From positions 102,031,415 through 102,095,414 of the forward strand of contig CAKMRJ010005745.1 in assembly GCA_928212115.1 (NCBI GenBank): a stretch of DNA of 64,000 nucleotides, read 5' to 3'. Numbering within the stretch: position 1 is the stretch's first letter; every line of letters begins with the position of its first letter. A program made the translations under genes and the position numbers. Shown here one piece after another: positions 1 to 10,943 of the stretch. The notes under the pieces are model-generated. The model did no database searches. It had not been told where the DNA came from and saw only the letters and a list, made by a program, of their open reading frames with translations. The stretch is from Lactuca virosa (Eukaryota; Streptophyta; Magnoliopsida; Asterales; Asteraceae).

Positions 1-839
1 GCATTTAGTTACTTTATAATATTCATCATACTTTTAATGAGAATTTATAAGTCCTTGTCCTACCCGTTCGGCTAACGACCCTCCACCGATCAAGGAAGCG
101 GTGGGTGAGAGTGGACACCCATTAAGTTGCCATTTTATAGGCAACAACCTTATACCCCCCTTATAGACCGGCTTCGTGAATGAGGCGTACTAGCGGTAAG
201 ACGACTTGACGTTATACATATATATATTAGTAACTTATAATATTATAAAGTATAAGGGTTGAATTTTAACTTTTAAAATTCTAAGGGTTGGAACTAAAGT
301 TTTAATCAAGACTTTATATGTTCCAAAACTTGAGGGCAAGTTTTGTAAACTTCCAAAACTTTTCATTTCTTATAACTTATGAATTAATTGAGTAATAAAA
401 ATGAAGACTCTTCATTTTTATAACTCTTGTGTTCTTTTAATGGCTTTAATAAAAGTGAGACTTTTGGTTTTCCATAACTTGAGGACAAGTTATGGACTCC
501 ATTGAAACACATTATGATCATGAATTAAACTACCATGAAGGTTACAAACAATTCCTATGATCATCTAATCTTCATAAGTTCAAGAACATGAATATGAACA
601 CTTTCAAGAATCAAAAATTACACTTAAAAAAAACTTGTAATTTTAATAATTGCCATTGTAAATGGATTAGCATAAACATTACACCATCTAAAACAAGCTT
701 TAATACATCAAAACAGTTTAGGGTAATGTTTCTAGTCCATTTCCAGCAACAAATGTGCAAACTTTCATACGAGCAGAAAATAGAAAAACGATTTTTTTTT
801 CAAGCTGTTTGCACACAAAAAAAACAACAAACAAACCTA
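1..839 (-). mobile_element. Copia element leader (5' untranslated internal region), partial
   Basis: This is the untranslated leader of a Ty1/copia element read on the minus strand. It is the region just downstream of the primer-binding site at 840-852. It matches, by eye, the leaders at 43804-45306 (minus), 46487-47949 (plus) and 56850-58356 (plus), including the block with GGCTAACGACCCTCCACC at about 70-90 and the block with TATAGACCGGCTTCGTGAA at 161-180. No gag is reached before the window edge. The short open frame at 588-884 has no recognisable domain and I do not call it. Unlike its relatives this copy lacks the CTCGNCGAG palindrome cluster near the primer site. Confidence 0.8.
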
Positions 840-852
840 GGCTCTGATACCA
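840..852 (-). other. Primer-binding site, initiator tRNA-Met type
   Basis: On the minus strand this reads TGGTATCAGAGCC, the usual plant retrotransposon complement of the 3' end of initiator tRNA-Met. It lies one base from the LTR end at 854. Confidence 0.85.
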
Positions 853-853
853 C

Positions 854-1626
854 TGATGGGTCTGAGCATTCTAACACTTCCTAAGTGTACATGCAACCCT
901 AATAACCTTGGATCTATGTTTGTCTAATAATCATGCAAAGTTGAATTCCAAGGTTATATTCCTATCTAGCATACATGGGGAACATTTTTAACTTGAATGA
1001 AAGATAGAATAACTTACCTTGTTGTTGATTATGATCCTTGAAACCTTGTGAGCCTAGCACCCCAAGTGTGATGCCTCAAATGCTTCACACAACACCAAAT
1101 GCAAAGGAGTAAACTTTGAGAGAATCTTACACTTGCAAAATCGGCTCTAGCCCTCTTGTTTCTTAGTGTAGCCAATTTTGGTGGAGAATGGGTTTCTTAT
1201 ATAGTGTTGACACATCTAGGGTTACACCATGTAAACCCTAATGTGTCATGACTCTTCATTTCCATGACCCATGGGTTTGTAACTCCCATGGAGCATCCAT
1301 GGAGCATCCTATGGGTGGAACCCAACTTGATAATCCATGGAGCCTCTTAGCCCACTATATAAGATATGGAAGATTTACATAATCTACCCATATATTTAAT
1401 TAGTTATCTTTTGATCACTTAATTAATTCTAAATTAATTCTTGATCAAACTAATTAAATAATATTATTAATATATTAGAACTTATAATATATTAATAAAC
1501 CATAAGTGTTATTTCTCTCATTTTAGTTTATCCAATTGCATGGTGCCATGCAACCCAAATGGACCATGCCGGGTCGGGTCAAGTACATACCAGAAATAGT
1601 TATGGACTTAGACACCTTATCCAACA
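854..1626 (-). mobile_element. Copia 5' LTR, inserted in a gypsy 3' LTR
   Basis: On the minus strand this LTR begins TGTTGGATAAGG at 1626 and ends CCCATCA at 854, giving the TG...CA ends of a copia LTR of 773 bp. The primer site follows directly, so this is the 5' LTR of an element that continues out of the window to the left. The sequence right of 1626 continues the gypsy LTR and matches 10273 onward, which places the insertion point. Only one flank is visible, so the target duplication cannot be checked. Confidence 0.88.
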
Positions 1627-2300
1627 TGTTCATGGGCCGTAAACTCATGTTTACTCCCATAAAGACATGATTTTGGGGTTCTAAGTTCGTGCATGCAAGT
1701 TCCTAAGTCATAGCTAAGCATTAGAAGTGGTTTGAAAGGGGTTTTGGGGCTTCAAAACCCCCCTTATGGGAGTTTACGGTTTTGGGAGGTGTTCCCAAAC
1801 CGTAAACACAAGTTTTTGGGACTTTTTGAATGATTCAATCACGAATTTGCATGCATACCAAGCTGAACAACAAGCTAGGAAGGATTACTTACGACTTTGG
1901 AGCTTGAATGAGGTGATTCTTGATCAAAACCCGATTTTTAGAGAGAGAGTAGAGAGAGAAAGTTCCAAGGTGGGTGAAAAAGGTTCAAATGGAGACCACT
2001 CAACCCTTATATGGGGTTGAGTTCACGGCTAGGTGGGGACCCACCCAATCCCGACATCAAACGAAGTTTAAGATTGTACCCGATTAAATGGCCGTAACCC
2101 GACTTAGTCGTGAACTAGAAACTTTTCCGAAAGAATTCGAGGGTATTTCATGTGATTTATCGTTTTCCGACACGTAAGAAATTATGAACATAACCCTAAA
2201 TGAATTATTTAACTTAAAAGTTAACGGAAAACTTTAATAATAAAATAAACTTTATTAACAGAATGGGTTACAGTGACGGAATAAACTTCGGGTTGTCACA
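1627..2300 (-). repeat. Gypsy 3' LTR, 5' portion only
   Basis: Nearly identical to 10273-10943. The minus strand begins TGTGACAACCCGAA at 2300. The remaining ~2 kb of the LTR lies beyond the copia insertion at 1626. An 84-codon open frame (1766-2020, plus) and its copy at 10433-10663 are LTR sequence with no recognisable protein. Confidence 0.88.
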
Positions 2301-2316
2301 TCATCCCCCCGTTAGA
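2301..2316 (-). other. Polypurine tract of the gypsy element
   Basis: On the minus strand, the purine-rich run AACGGGGGGATGA directly precedes the LTR start TGTGACAACC. This is the expected position for the plus-strand primer of reverse transcription. Confidence 0.7.
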
Positions 2317-2353
2317 GGAAATTTTGTCCCGAAATTTAGAATTAAGTTACAAA

Positions 2354-4169
2354 TCATGGATTTGGAAAGAGATGCGGATATTTCTGTTTCATTGAATCTC
2401 CGCGCTCCCAAGTGAATTCGGGTCCCCGCTTGGCATTCCAGCGAACCTTCACTATCGGGATGCGGCTTTGTTTCGTTCGTTTGATCTCTCGATCCATGAT
2501 TTCGATTGGTTCTTCCACAAAGTTCAGATTTTCGTTGATCTCGATCTCATCAAGAGGAATCACAAGGGTTTCATCGGATAGACACTTTTTAAGATTAGAG
2601 ATGTGGAATACAGGATGGATGTTGCTAAGCTCTTGGGGTAAACGGAGTTTATAGGTTACGGGACCGATCCTAGCAAGGATCTCGAAAGGTCCTATGTATC
2701 TTGGATTCAGCTTTCCATGCTTTCCGAAGCGTATCATGCCTTTCCAGGGTGAGACTTTCAACAGGACACGGTCTCCAACCGGGAATTCTAAGGGTTTTCG
2801 TCGTTTATCGGCGTAGCTCTTTTGTCTATCTCGGGAGGCCTTAAGTTGTTCTCGGATTTGTACGATCTTTTCGGTGGTTTCACGGATGATTTCTGGACCA
2901 GTGAGAGTGCAGTCAGGGACTTGTCCCTTGACCAGCTGCGTGTCGCCCACCTCAGCCCAGCACAGAGGGGATCTGCACTTGCGGCCATAGAGGGCTTCGA
3001 AAGGCGCAGCTTTGATGGTGGTATGGTAGCTGTTGTTGTAGGAAAATTCAATCAAAGGAAGATGAGTGTCCCACGATGCGCCGAATTCGATGACGCAGGC
3101 TCTCAACATGTCTTCCAAGGTTTGGATGGTCCTCTCACTCTGTCCATCTGTTTGAGGATGGTAAGCTGTGCTCATATCCAACTTAGTTCCAAGAGCCTTC
3201 TGTAGTGACTGCCAGAACCTCGAAGTGAACCTGCTATCTCGATCGGAAATGATGGAAACAGGCACACCGTGCAGTCGGACTACTTCTTGGATGTAGATTC
3301 GCATGAGTCTCTCCATTTTGAAGTTTTCCTTGATAGGAAGGAAGTGAGCGGATTTGGTTAGTCGGTCGACAATTACCCAAATGGCGTCGTACCCACCCGG
3401 AGATTTAGGTAGTTTGGTAATGAAATCCATAGTAATCCTCTCCCACTTCCATTCAGTTATCTCTGGTTGTTGGACTAGACCGGAGGGTTTCTGATATTCG
3501 ACCTTCACCTTGGCGCAAGTCAGGCACTTGCCCACGAAGGTAGCGATTTCTGCTTTCATGTTCGACCACCAATACAGTCTTTTGAGATCGAGGTACATCT
3601 TGTCTGAACCTGGGTGAACGGAGTATCTGGTCTTGTGAGCTTCGTTCATTACAACCTCTCGGTAATCACCGAACTTTGGGATCCAGATTCGGTTCATAAA
3701 GTAATAGACTCCGTCTCCCTTGATCTCTAGGTTCTTTTCCATTCCTCTCAGGGCTTCGCCCGACATGTTCTCTGGTCTTAAGGCTTCCAACTGAGCCTCT
3801 TTGATTTGCGCGGATAAATGGGAATGGATAGTCATGGTCAGTGCCTTCACTCTACGACCTGAGTACTCTTTCCGGCTGAGGGCATCTGCCACCACATTGG
3901 CCTTGCCGGGATGGTAGTGGATTTCACACTCGTAGTCGTTGAGTAGTTCAACCCATCGCCGTTGTCTCATGTTCAGCTCCTTCTGGTCGAGGATGTGCTG
4001 TAGACTTTTATGGTCAGTGAAGATAGTGCACTTAGTTCCGTAGAGATAATGTCTCCATATTTTCAATGCGAAGACCACTGCCCAATTCTAGGTCGTGCGT
4101 CGTGTAGTTGACTTCGTGTACTTTCAGCTGTCTTGAAGCATAAGCAATGACTTTTCCCCGTTGCATGAG
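2354..4169 (-). pseudogene. Gypsy pol 3' half: RNase H, integrase, chromodomain-like C terminus
   Basis: The open frame 4078-2354 (574 codons) begins inside RNase H (TDHKSLQHI) and continues into integrase. The zinc-binding HHCC region is visible (HPG...CLTC), then the DDE core (ITMDF, ISDRDSRF, and the Glu in QSERTIQTLE). The C terminus has the motif VHPVFHISNL and a chromodomain-like tail (about residues 520-560, VEEPIEIMDREIK...EFTWE), which points to the chromovirus branch of Ty3/gypsy. Upstream, 4169-4081 encodes the RNase H stretch with YASRQLK in another frame. A small deletion near 4080 separates the two. The frame was cut further upstream by the solo LTR at 4175-4911. It encodes replication and integration functions in the family but is broken here. 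Confidence 0.88.
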
Positions 4170-4916
4170 CACACTGTTGGATAAGGTGTCTAAGTCCATA
4201 ACTATTTCTGGTATGTACTTGACCCGACCCAGCATGGTCCATTTGGTTTGCATGGCACCATGCAATTGGATAAACTAAAATGAGAGAAATAACACTTATG
4301 GTTCATTAATATATTATAAGTTCTAATATAATAATAATAATAATAATATTTAATTAGTTTGATCAAGAATTAATTAAGTGATCAAAAGATAACTAATTAA
4401 ATATATGGGTAGATTATGTAAATCTTCCATATCTTATATAGTGGGCTAAGAGGCTCCATGGATTATCAAGTTGGGTTCCACCCATAGGATGCTCCATGGA
4501 GTTAACCCATGGATCATGAAATGAAGAGTCATGTTACATTAGGGTTTACCTAATGCAACACACTATATAAAAAAGGTGTTCTCCCCAAAATCGGCGACAC
4601 TAACAAACAAGAGGGCTAGAGCCGATTTTGCAAGTGTAAGATTCTCTCAAAGTTTACTCCTTTGCATTTGGTGTTGTGTGAAGCATTTGAGGCATCACAC
4701 TTGGGGTGCTAGGCTCACAAGGTTTCAAGGATCATAATCAACAACAAGGTAAGTTATTCTATCTTTCATTCAAGTTAAAAATGTTCCCCATGTATGCTAG
4801 ATAGGAATAACCTTGGAATTCAACTTTGCATGATAATTAGACAAACATAGATCCAAGGTTATTAGGGTTGCATGTACACTTAGGAAGTGTTAGAATGCTC
4901 AAAACCCATCACACAC
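4170..4916 (+). repeat. 5-bp target duplication CACAC around a solo LTR
   Basis: CACAC occurs at 4170-4174 and again at 4912-4916, directly flanking the copia LTR. This is the expected 5-bp duplication for copia integration. Confidence 0.88.
4175..4911 (+). mobile_element. Copia solo LTR inside gypsy pol
   Basis: A 737-bp LTR beginning TGTTGGATAAGG and ending AAACCCATCA, of the same family as 854-1626 and 38001-38366/46088-46472. No internal sequence or second LTR is present and a perfect 5-bp duplication flanks it. It is therefore a solo LTR left by LTR-LTR recombination. It contains an (ATA)n run near 4330-4350. Confidence 0.92.
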
Positions 4917-7636
4917 AACCTAGGCCCTGATTGGATGCATCACAGTAGACAACGAAGTCCTCTGTCCCTTCGGGCAGAGACAAGATAGGTGCGCTGCATA
5001 GGGCCCGCTTCAATGTTTGGAACGCAGTGTCTTGCTTTTCACTCCAACAAAAGGGTACGCCTTTCTGAGTTAGAGTGGTTAAGGGTTTGGCAATTCTGGA
5101 GAAATTTTTGGATAAATCTGCGATACTAGCCAGCGAGACCCAAGAATTGACGGATTTCGGTGGGTGTCTTCGGTGCTGACCAGTTCTCTATCGCTTTGAT
5201 TTTGGTGGGGTCCACGTGTATGCCTTCCTCGCTTACTACGTGACCTAGGAAGGTTACTCTTCGGATCCAGAATTCACATTTGGAGAATTTCGCGTACAAC
5301 TTCTCCGTCCTTAAGGTTTCCAGTACTGATCTCAAGTGCTGTTTGTGATCTTCCTCGTTTCTGGAATAGACAAGTATATCATCAATGAATACGATGACGA
5401 ACTTGTCCAGGAAAGGACGACACACCCGATTCATTAGATCCATGAATACTGCCAGTGCGTTGGTTAGACCGAAGGGCATAACTACGAATTCGTAGTGACC
5501 ATATCGAGTCCGAAAGGTTGTTTTAGGAACATCACCCTCATGGACTCGTAGCTGATGGTACCCTGATCTTAAATCTATTTTCGAAAAGTAGCTGGCTCCT
5601 TGAAGTTGATCGAAGAGGTCGTCGGTTCGAGGAAGAGGGTAACGGTTTTTGATTGTGAGCTTATTCAGCTCTCGATAATCGATACACATTCGAAAGGATC
5701 CATCCTTCTTTTTCACAAACAAGATCGGGGCTCCCCAGGGTGAGGAACTCGGTCTGATGAATCCTTTGCTGAGCAGCTCATTGAGCTGACTAGATAACTC
5801 TTGCATTTCTGTCGCTGCTAATCGGTAAGGAGATTTGGCTACGGGGGTAGCTCCGGGGACTAAGTCGATACGAAACTCGACTTGGTGTTCAGGAGGGATT
5901 CCTGGGAGATCTTCTGGAAAAACATCGGGAAAGCTGCAGACTTCGGGGATGCTCTCGAGGTCTTTAACTTCCTGCTTCTCGTTAATGACGTGGGCTAGGA
6001 ATGCATAACACTCCTTCCGCAGGAGTTTCTGGGCTTTGATGCACGAAATGATGCGAAGGTTTGAACTGAGTTTATCACCGTAGATTACAAGAGTTTCATC
6101 CGGGGAAAGATTGAGACGGATAGCTTTTTCGAAACAAAGGATATCAGCACGATTGGGGCTCAACCAATCCATGCCGATGATGACATCAAAGCTTTTTATG
6201 GAGACTGGCATAAGGTCAATGGGAAATGAACGGTCGTTTAAGATAAGGGTACAGCCTACGTATATCTCGTTAGCGCTCTCTTTCTCACCGTTAGCCATCT
6301 CGACGGTAAACTTTTCGGTTAATGGTTGGGATTTATGTTTAAGAAAGTGCTTGAATGCATGACTAACAAAACTTCTTTCAGCACCAGAATCGAAAAGAAT
6401 GCATGCATAAGAGTTGTCGAGGAGGAACGTACCCGTCACAACGGTAGGGTCAGCCACGGCCTCCTCTTGCCCCATAGTTAGAATTCTCCCAGTGTTGTTA
6501 GTTGCTGCAGCCTTGGGGCAGTTCCTCTTGTAATGCCCAACCTCCCCACAGTTGTAGCAGGCTTGACCAACACCTACTCCAGAGGCCTGAGTAGTTTGTT
6601 GAACTGTGTTTCTGCAGCTTCGAGCCAGGTGGCCCTTTTTACCATAATTGTTGCAGAGCATCTCACGACATGGACCTGGGATACGATGGTGGTAACTGCA
6701 CTTGTTGCACCAAGGAAGGGTACCAGTATACTTACTGGTAGGTGCTGGAGTTGCAGGAGCAGCGACAGTGGTAGTAGCAGCGTGAACTGTTACCATTTGT
6801 TGTTTCTTTGAGGGCTCCTGTGAAGATTGAACCTTTTTCTGCTTCCAGAATTTTCTTTTCTCACCACTCCCTTTAACTGGTTCAGGAGTGGCTGTCACTT
6901 CGTCGGGCTCGACTCCATGATCAATGAGGGTCTGTGCCAGACACTTAACACTGTCAAACGTAGTTGCCTGAGCAGCCAAAACATATCCTTTGGTTGGCTG
7001 GGTCAGCCCCCAAATGAATCTTTCAATCTTTTTGCTCTCCGGGGAGATCATTCCCGGACAAAAGAGTGCTAGGTCTTCAAACCTAGAAGTGTAGGTAGAA
7101 ATGTCGGAACCCTTCATCTTTAGGGTCCAGAGTTCGTGTTCGAGTTTCTGCATCTCGCCCCGTGGGCAGTACTCGGCTATCATAAGATCCTTTGGACTTT
7201 CCCAACCCATAGCATTTGCCACCGGTAGGGTTAAGGACTTGACCCGGCCATTCCACCAGGTTAATGCTTTATTGGCTAAAGTGCAAGCGGCAAATTTCAC
7301 TTTGTTAGCTTCGGAACAGGCACAAATTTCGAAAATGGACTCAGTCTTTTCAAACCATTGGGTCAGGGCAATAACACCTCCCTTGCCGTCGAAAGATGTG
7401 GGTTTTGCATTCATGAAATCCTTATAAGAGCATTCTTTCTGGTGTTCTTGACCACCTTCCTGGATTTGGGGATGCATACCACCTCCCTGTCCACCAGACC
7501 CGCCAGGATTCATTTGTGACATCGCGGCAGCCACAGCAGCAGTAACAGCTGCCTGGAACATGACAGGATCAAATTGAGGTGGAGGTGGTGGCGGAGGATT
7601 GTTGTTCTTTGAGCTGGGTCTTTTCTTTGGAGCCAT
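4917..7636 (-). pseudogene. Gypsy gag-protease-reverse transcriptase, broken
   Basis: An 836-codon open frame from ATG at 7636 to 5126. The N-terminal ~50 residues are Pro- and Ala-rich, then a gag capsid-like region follows (about 70-250). Two zinc knuckles follow: one degenerate (CNNYGKKGHLARSC, second Cys replaced by Tyr) and one complete (CYNCGEVGHYKRNC). The protease has FDSGAERSF and the RT has FIDDILVYS. The frame ends after FLGLAG because a TAC or TAT Tyr codon has become TAG at about 5126. A one-base insertion near 5105 follows, and the RT-RNase H connection continues in another frame down to the solo LTR at 4916. In the family it makes the particle protein and copies RNA to DNA. This copy cannot make a full product. 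Confidence 0.88.
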
Positions 7637-8227
7637 CTTGATCTAAAATGATCAGGAAGGAGAGGATGGTAAGTCCTCTGGATAGAATTAAGAGATATGA
7701 AACAAGAGATATCTCATTATTGGCAGTTAGAGTGTTCTACTAAGCGATAGAACAGGAAAAGTTACTAAAGCGAGCAGACTATTGCTAAGAAAAAAAATGA
7801 GTAGCAACACTCGGAATGAATTTCTACAATGTGTTCGGTTTTGACTAAAATACTCCTATAGTATTTTATGTTTTGTTGTGATGATGACTTGATGTTCGGA
7901 TATTTGGTAAGTTTTAGGCCTGTTGTACACCGTAGTCACTCCAAAGCACATGTTGGTCATGTCTCTAATAAATATAGTTGATCAGGCTATATTGACCCTA
8001 GACATGATTACATAACTGCCCAGGTTTAACCGCAGTGCTCAACATCCAAAATACTTTTGTTTTGATCTATTCATGACACGGATTCTGGTACTCGGGTATA
8101 CTTGTATACTTTTTGTAAAAATACTTATATTTCAAAAGCATACTTTTAGTTTAGAGCTCTTAGGCCCCTTAGTGTTTATAGTTGTATACCATGTAAGGTT
8201 CGGTATACTTAGTTCACTATAAACAAG
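7637..8227 (-). other. Gypsy leader between primer site and gag
   Basis: An untranslated leader of about 590 bp between the primer site (8228-8240) and the gag ATG at 7636. It is AT-rich and has no recognisable gene. Confidence 0.75.
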
Positions 8228-8240
8228 GGCTCTGATACCA
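8228..8240 (-). other. Primer-binding site, tRNA-Met type
   Basis: Reads TGGTATCAGAGCC on the minus strand, three bases from the 5' LTR end at 8244. Confidence 0.88.
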
Positions 8241-8243
8241 ATC

Positions 8244-10943
8244 TGTCACACCCCGAAACCGATGGCGGAAACGTTCCGGGGCGGAGGACGTCATGCGTAG
8301 TATCACAACCATTGAACATAGTAAGTAAAGTAAACACAACCATTACATTACATAAGGATATTTACATTTGTTTGAAAGTGGAGAAATACATAGTTTTTAT
8401 ATACATCAGTATAACAAGTATAGACGAGACTTCTATATGCACCGTCTTCTCCAAAAGTAAGTGAGATACCTGTCTAACGAGAACCTGAGAATACAAGCAG
8501 TTTTAAAATATCAGCATAAAGCTGGTGAGTTCATAAGCGGTTGGTTTCTGGTGAATGAAAATGTTCCTTTGATTTTATGAAAAGTTGTTTCCCAAGAAAA
8601 TCCCATATTTTCTTATAAAAGAAGTTTGGTTATCCATTTGTTAAACAGACTGTTTATGAAAAGTTAAGTTATCCCAGGAAAAACCTATATTTTCCTTTAA
8701 AGTTAATAGTTGATTATCGATCCAGAATAAAGTACACAAGTATCTACCATACTTGTTTAGTTAGACGAAGTTTCCTTGAACGTTAGATTAATCTTGATAA
8801 GGTACATTAGTTTTAACACTTATATAAAACTAATAAGTAGGTAGTGAACTAATTCCTAAGGGTATTACTGATACCCTCTAGTAATCAAAACAGTTATTAC
8901 TTTGAGGTTAGTTCACTAGGTTCATTATTACTGAAAGTAAATCTCCATTATCTAAGTTGCGAGTTCTATAACCATACAATAAACTAGATATGGCTCGTAA
9001 TAGGGGCCAGTATCATTTTATGACTTTGTCACCCGTAGACCTGTCGGTCCCACTGTAGCTAGCAGCAAGGTGCGGGGTAGTCAGTCCCATATAGATCTAT
9101 ACACAAAAGTCACGTTCCCCCTCCAGGAGATTCTGGTTACAGGATTAGTCCTACACTCACGAATCCGGGGGAGTGTTACCAAGGACAGTCTCCAATCATA
9201 AGAATAACGAATTTACAAGTAATAATATGAAAATCCCGTTTTATGATTGACATGAATTCTTTGTAAAACATAAAATATAACATTTTATGATAAGCTTTTC
9301 AAGTTTCCTTGTTATAGATTTGAAAACTAACTCTACAAGTTAAGTTCTTATTCGATTGGTAAAACGGTTTTCTGTGATAAAAGCATGCTGAACATGTAAA
9401 CATTTCATACGAAATAATAAGTTTTGAGTACAAGTTCCCTTGTACTTTTGCTTGTATTCCCCCCCCCCCCTGAAAACATGAAAAACTCAGAAAAAGGTAG
9501 GGGTATGAACTCACCTGACATGGGTGTGCCGGGTTAGGATGCTAGGTGTCAACTTAGGACTTGAACACACGCAAGGGTCCTAGGTAACATGAAGTGATAC
9601 ATAATTGTATCTAATTAGCCATTAAACAACTAATTAAGCAAGTAAATACACTCTAATGCGAGGAAACACTTTATTTCAAGTGTTAGGAATGGCGCAGGTT
9701 GCATTTAAGGAGTGTATGGCCTCGTTAAGGAGTTTACTCTTCAAGCGTAAGCCCTTAGGGGTGTTTACGGTTTCAATACCATATCCCCCATGAGTTTACG
9801 GCCGTAAACTCATGAGAATGGTGCATTTGGGTGTTTCAAGGTCTCATGCTTCACAAAGAAGGGTCCTAGGGTTGAATCAAAGGCTTAGGAAGTGTTTGGG
9901 GCTTGAAATGGACCCTTTTTGGAGTTTACGGTTTCTGAACCACTCCTTGGGGAGTTTACGGTCGTAAACACATGGGTTTACGGCCGTAAACTCATGTTTG
10001 TCCATTTTTCATGTGTTTTGGTGGTTGTAGGTCATGCATGCAAGGTTCTAGACCCAAATATAAGCCATACAAGGTGTTAAGGGCACTTAAACACCCTTTG
10101 GAGGTGTTTACGGTTTTGCGAGACCTTCCCAAACCGTAAACTCATGTTTACACCTCTGAATCCATGTTTTAGGGTTCTAAGATCATTCAAGCAAGTTTCT
10201 AGGTCATTAGCCAAGCATTGGAAAGGTTTTGGGGCATCAAAACCCCTTTTTAGGGTGTTTACGGTTCATGAATGTTCATGGACCATAAACTCATGTTTAC
10301 TCCCATAAAGACATGATTTTGGGGTTCTAAGTTCGTGCATGCAAGTTCCTAAGTCATAGCTAAGCATTAGAAGTGGTTTGAAAGGGTTTTGGGGCTTCAA
10401 AACCCCCTTATGGGAGTTTACGGTTTTGGGAGGTGTTCCCAAACCGTAAACACAAGTTTTTGGGGCTTTTGAATGATTCAATCACGAATTTGCATGCATA
10501 CCAAGCTGAACAACAAGCTAGGAAGGATTACTTACGATTTTGGAGCTTGAATGAGGTGATTCTTGATCAAAACCCAATTTTTAGAGAGAGAGTAGAGAGA
10601 GAAAGTTCCAAGGTGGGTGAAAAAGGTTCAAATGGAGACCACTCAACCCTTATATGGGGTTGAGTTCACGGCTAGGTGGGGACCCACCCAATCCCGACAT
10701 CAAACGAAGTTTAAGATTGTACCCGATTAAATGGCCGTAACCCGACTTAGTCGTGAACTAGAAACTTTTCCGAAAGAATTCGAGGGTATTTCATGTGATT
10801 TATTGTTTTCCGACACGTAGGAAATTATGACAATAACCCTAAATGAATTATTTAACTTAAAAGTTAACGGAAAACTTTAATAATAAAATAAACTTTATTA
10901 ACAGAATGGGTTACAGTGACGGAATAAATTTCGGGTTGTCACA
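8244..10943 (-). repeat. Gypsy 5' LTR, 2700 bp
   Basis: Bounded by TGTCACACCCCG at 8244 and GGGTTGTCACA at 10943 (TG...CA on the minus strand). The part between about 9760 and 10450 holds many copies of GTTTACGG, several as the palindrome GTTTACGGCCGTAAAC. A C10 run lies near 9460. The same LTR family, diverged, forms the solo LTR at 30668-34499. Confidence 0.9.

Larger units (their letters stand above)
1627..10943 (-). mobile_element. Ty3/gypsy chromovirus-like LTR retrotransposon, degenerate and interrupted
   Basis: A minus-strand gypsy element with, in transcriptional order: 5' LTR (10943-8244), tRNA-Met primer site (8240-8228), leader, gag-protease-RT, RNase H-integrase-chromodomain, polypurine tract (about 2316-2301) and the start of the 3' LTR (2300-1627). 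The 3' LTR is cut by a copia insertion. A copia solo LTR lies in pol at 4175-4911. By eye the two LTR copies differ at roughly a dozen places over 670 bp, while pol carries at least one in-frame stop and two frameshifts. It is an old, non-functional copy. Confidence 0.9.

Noticed and set aside
840..852. TGGTATCAGAGCC motifs considered as tRNA remnants
   Set aside because: Only the 13-bp 3'-end complement is present at each site, always next to an LTR end. They are primer-binding sites, not tRNA genes.
588..884. 98-codon open frame at the left edge
   Set aside because: It lies antisense to a copia leader, crosses the primer site and the LTR end, and shows no domain.
1766..2020. 84-codon frame, with a copy at 10433-10663
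   Set aside because: Both lie in the two LTR copies of the same gypsy element. The repetition is explained by the LTRs, and no protein motif is seen.
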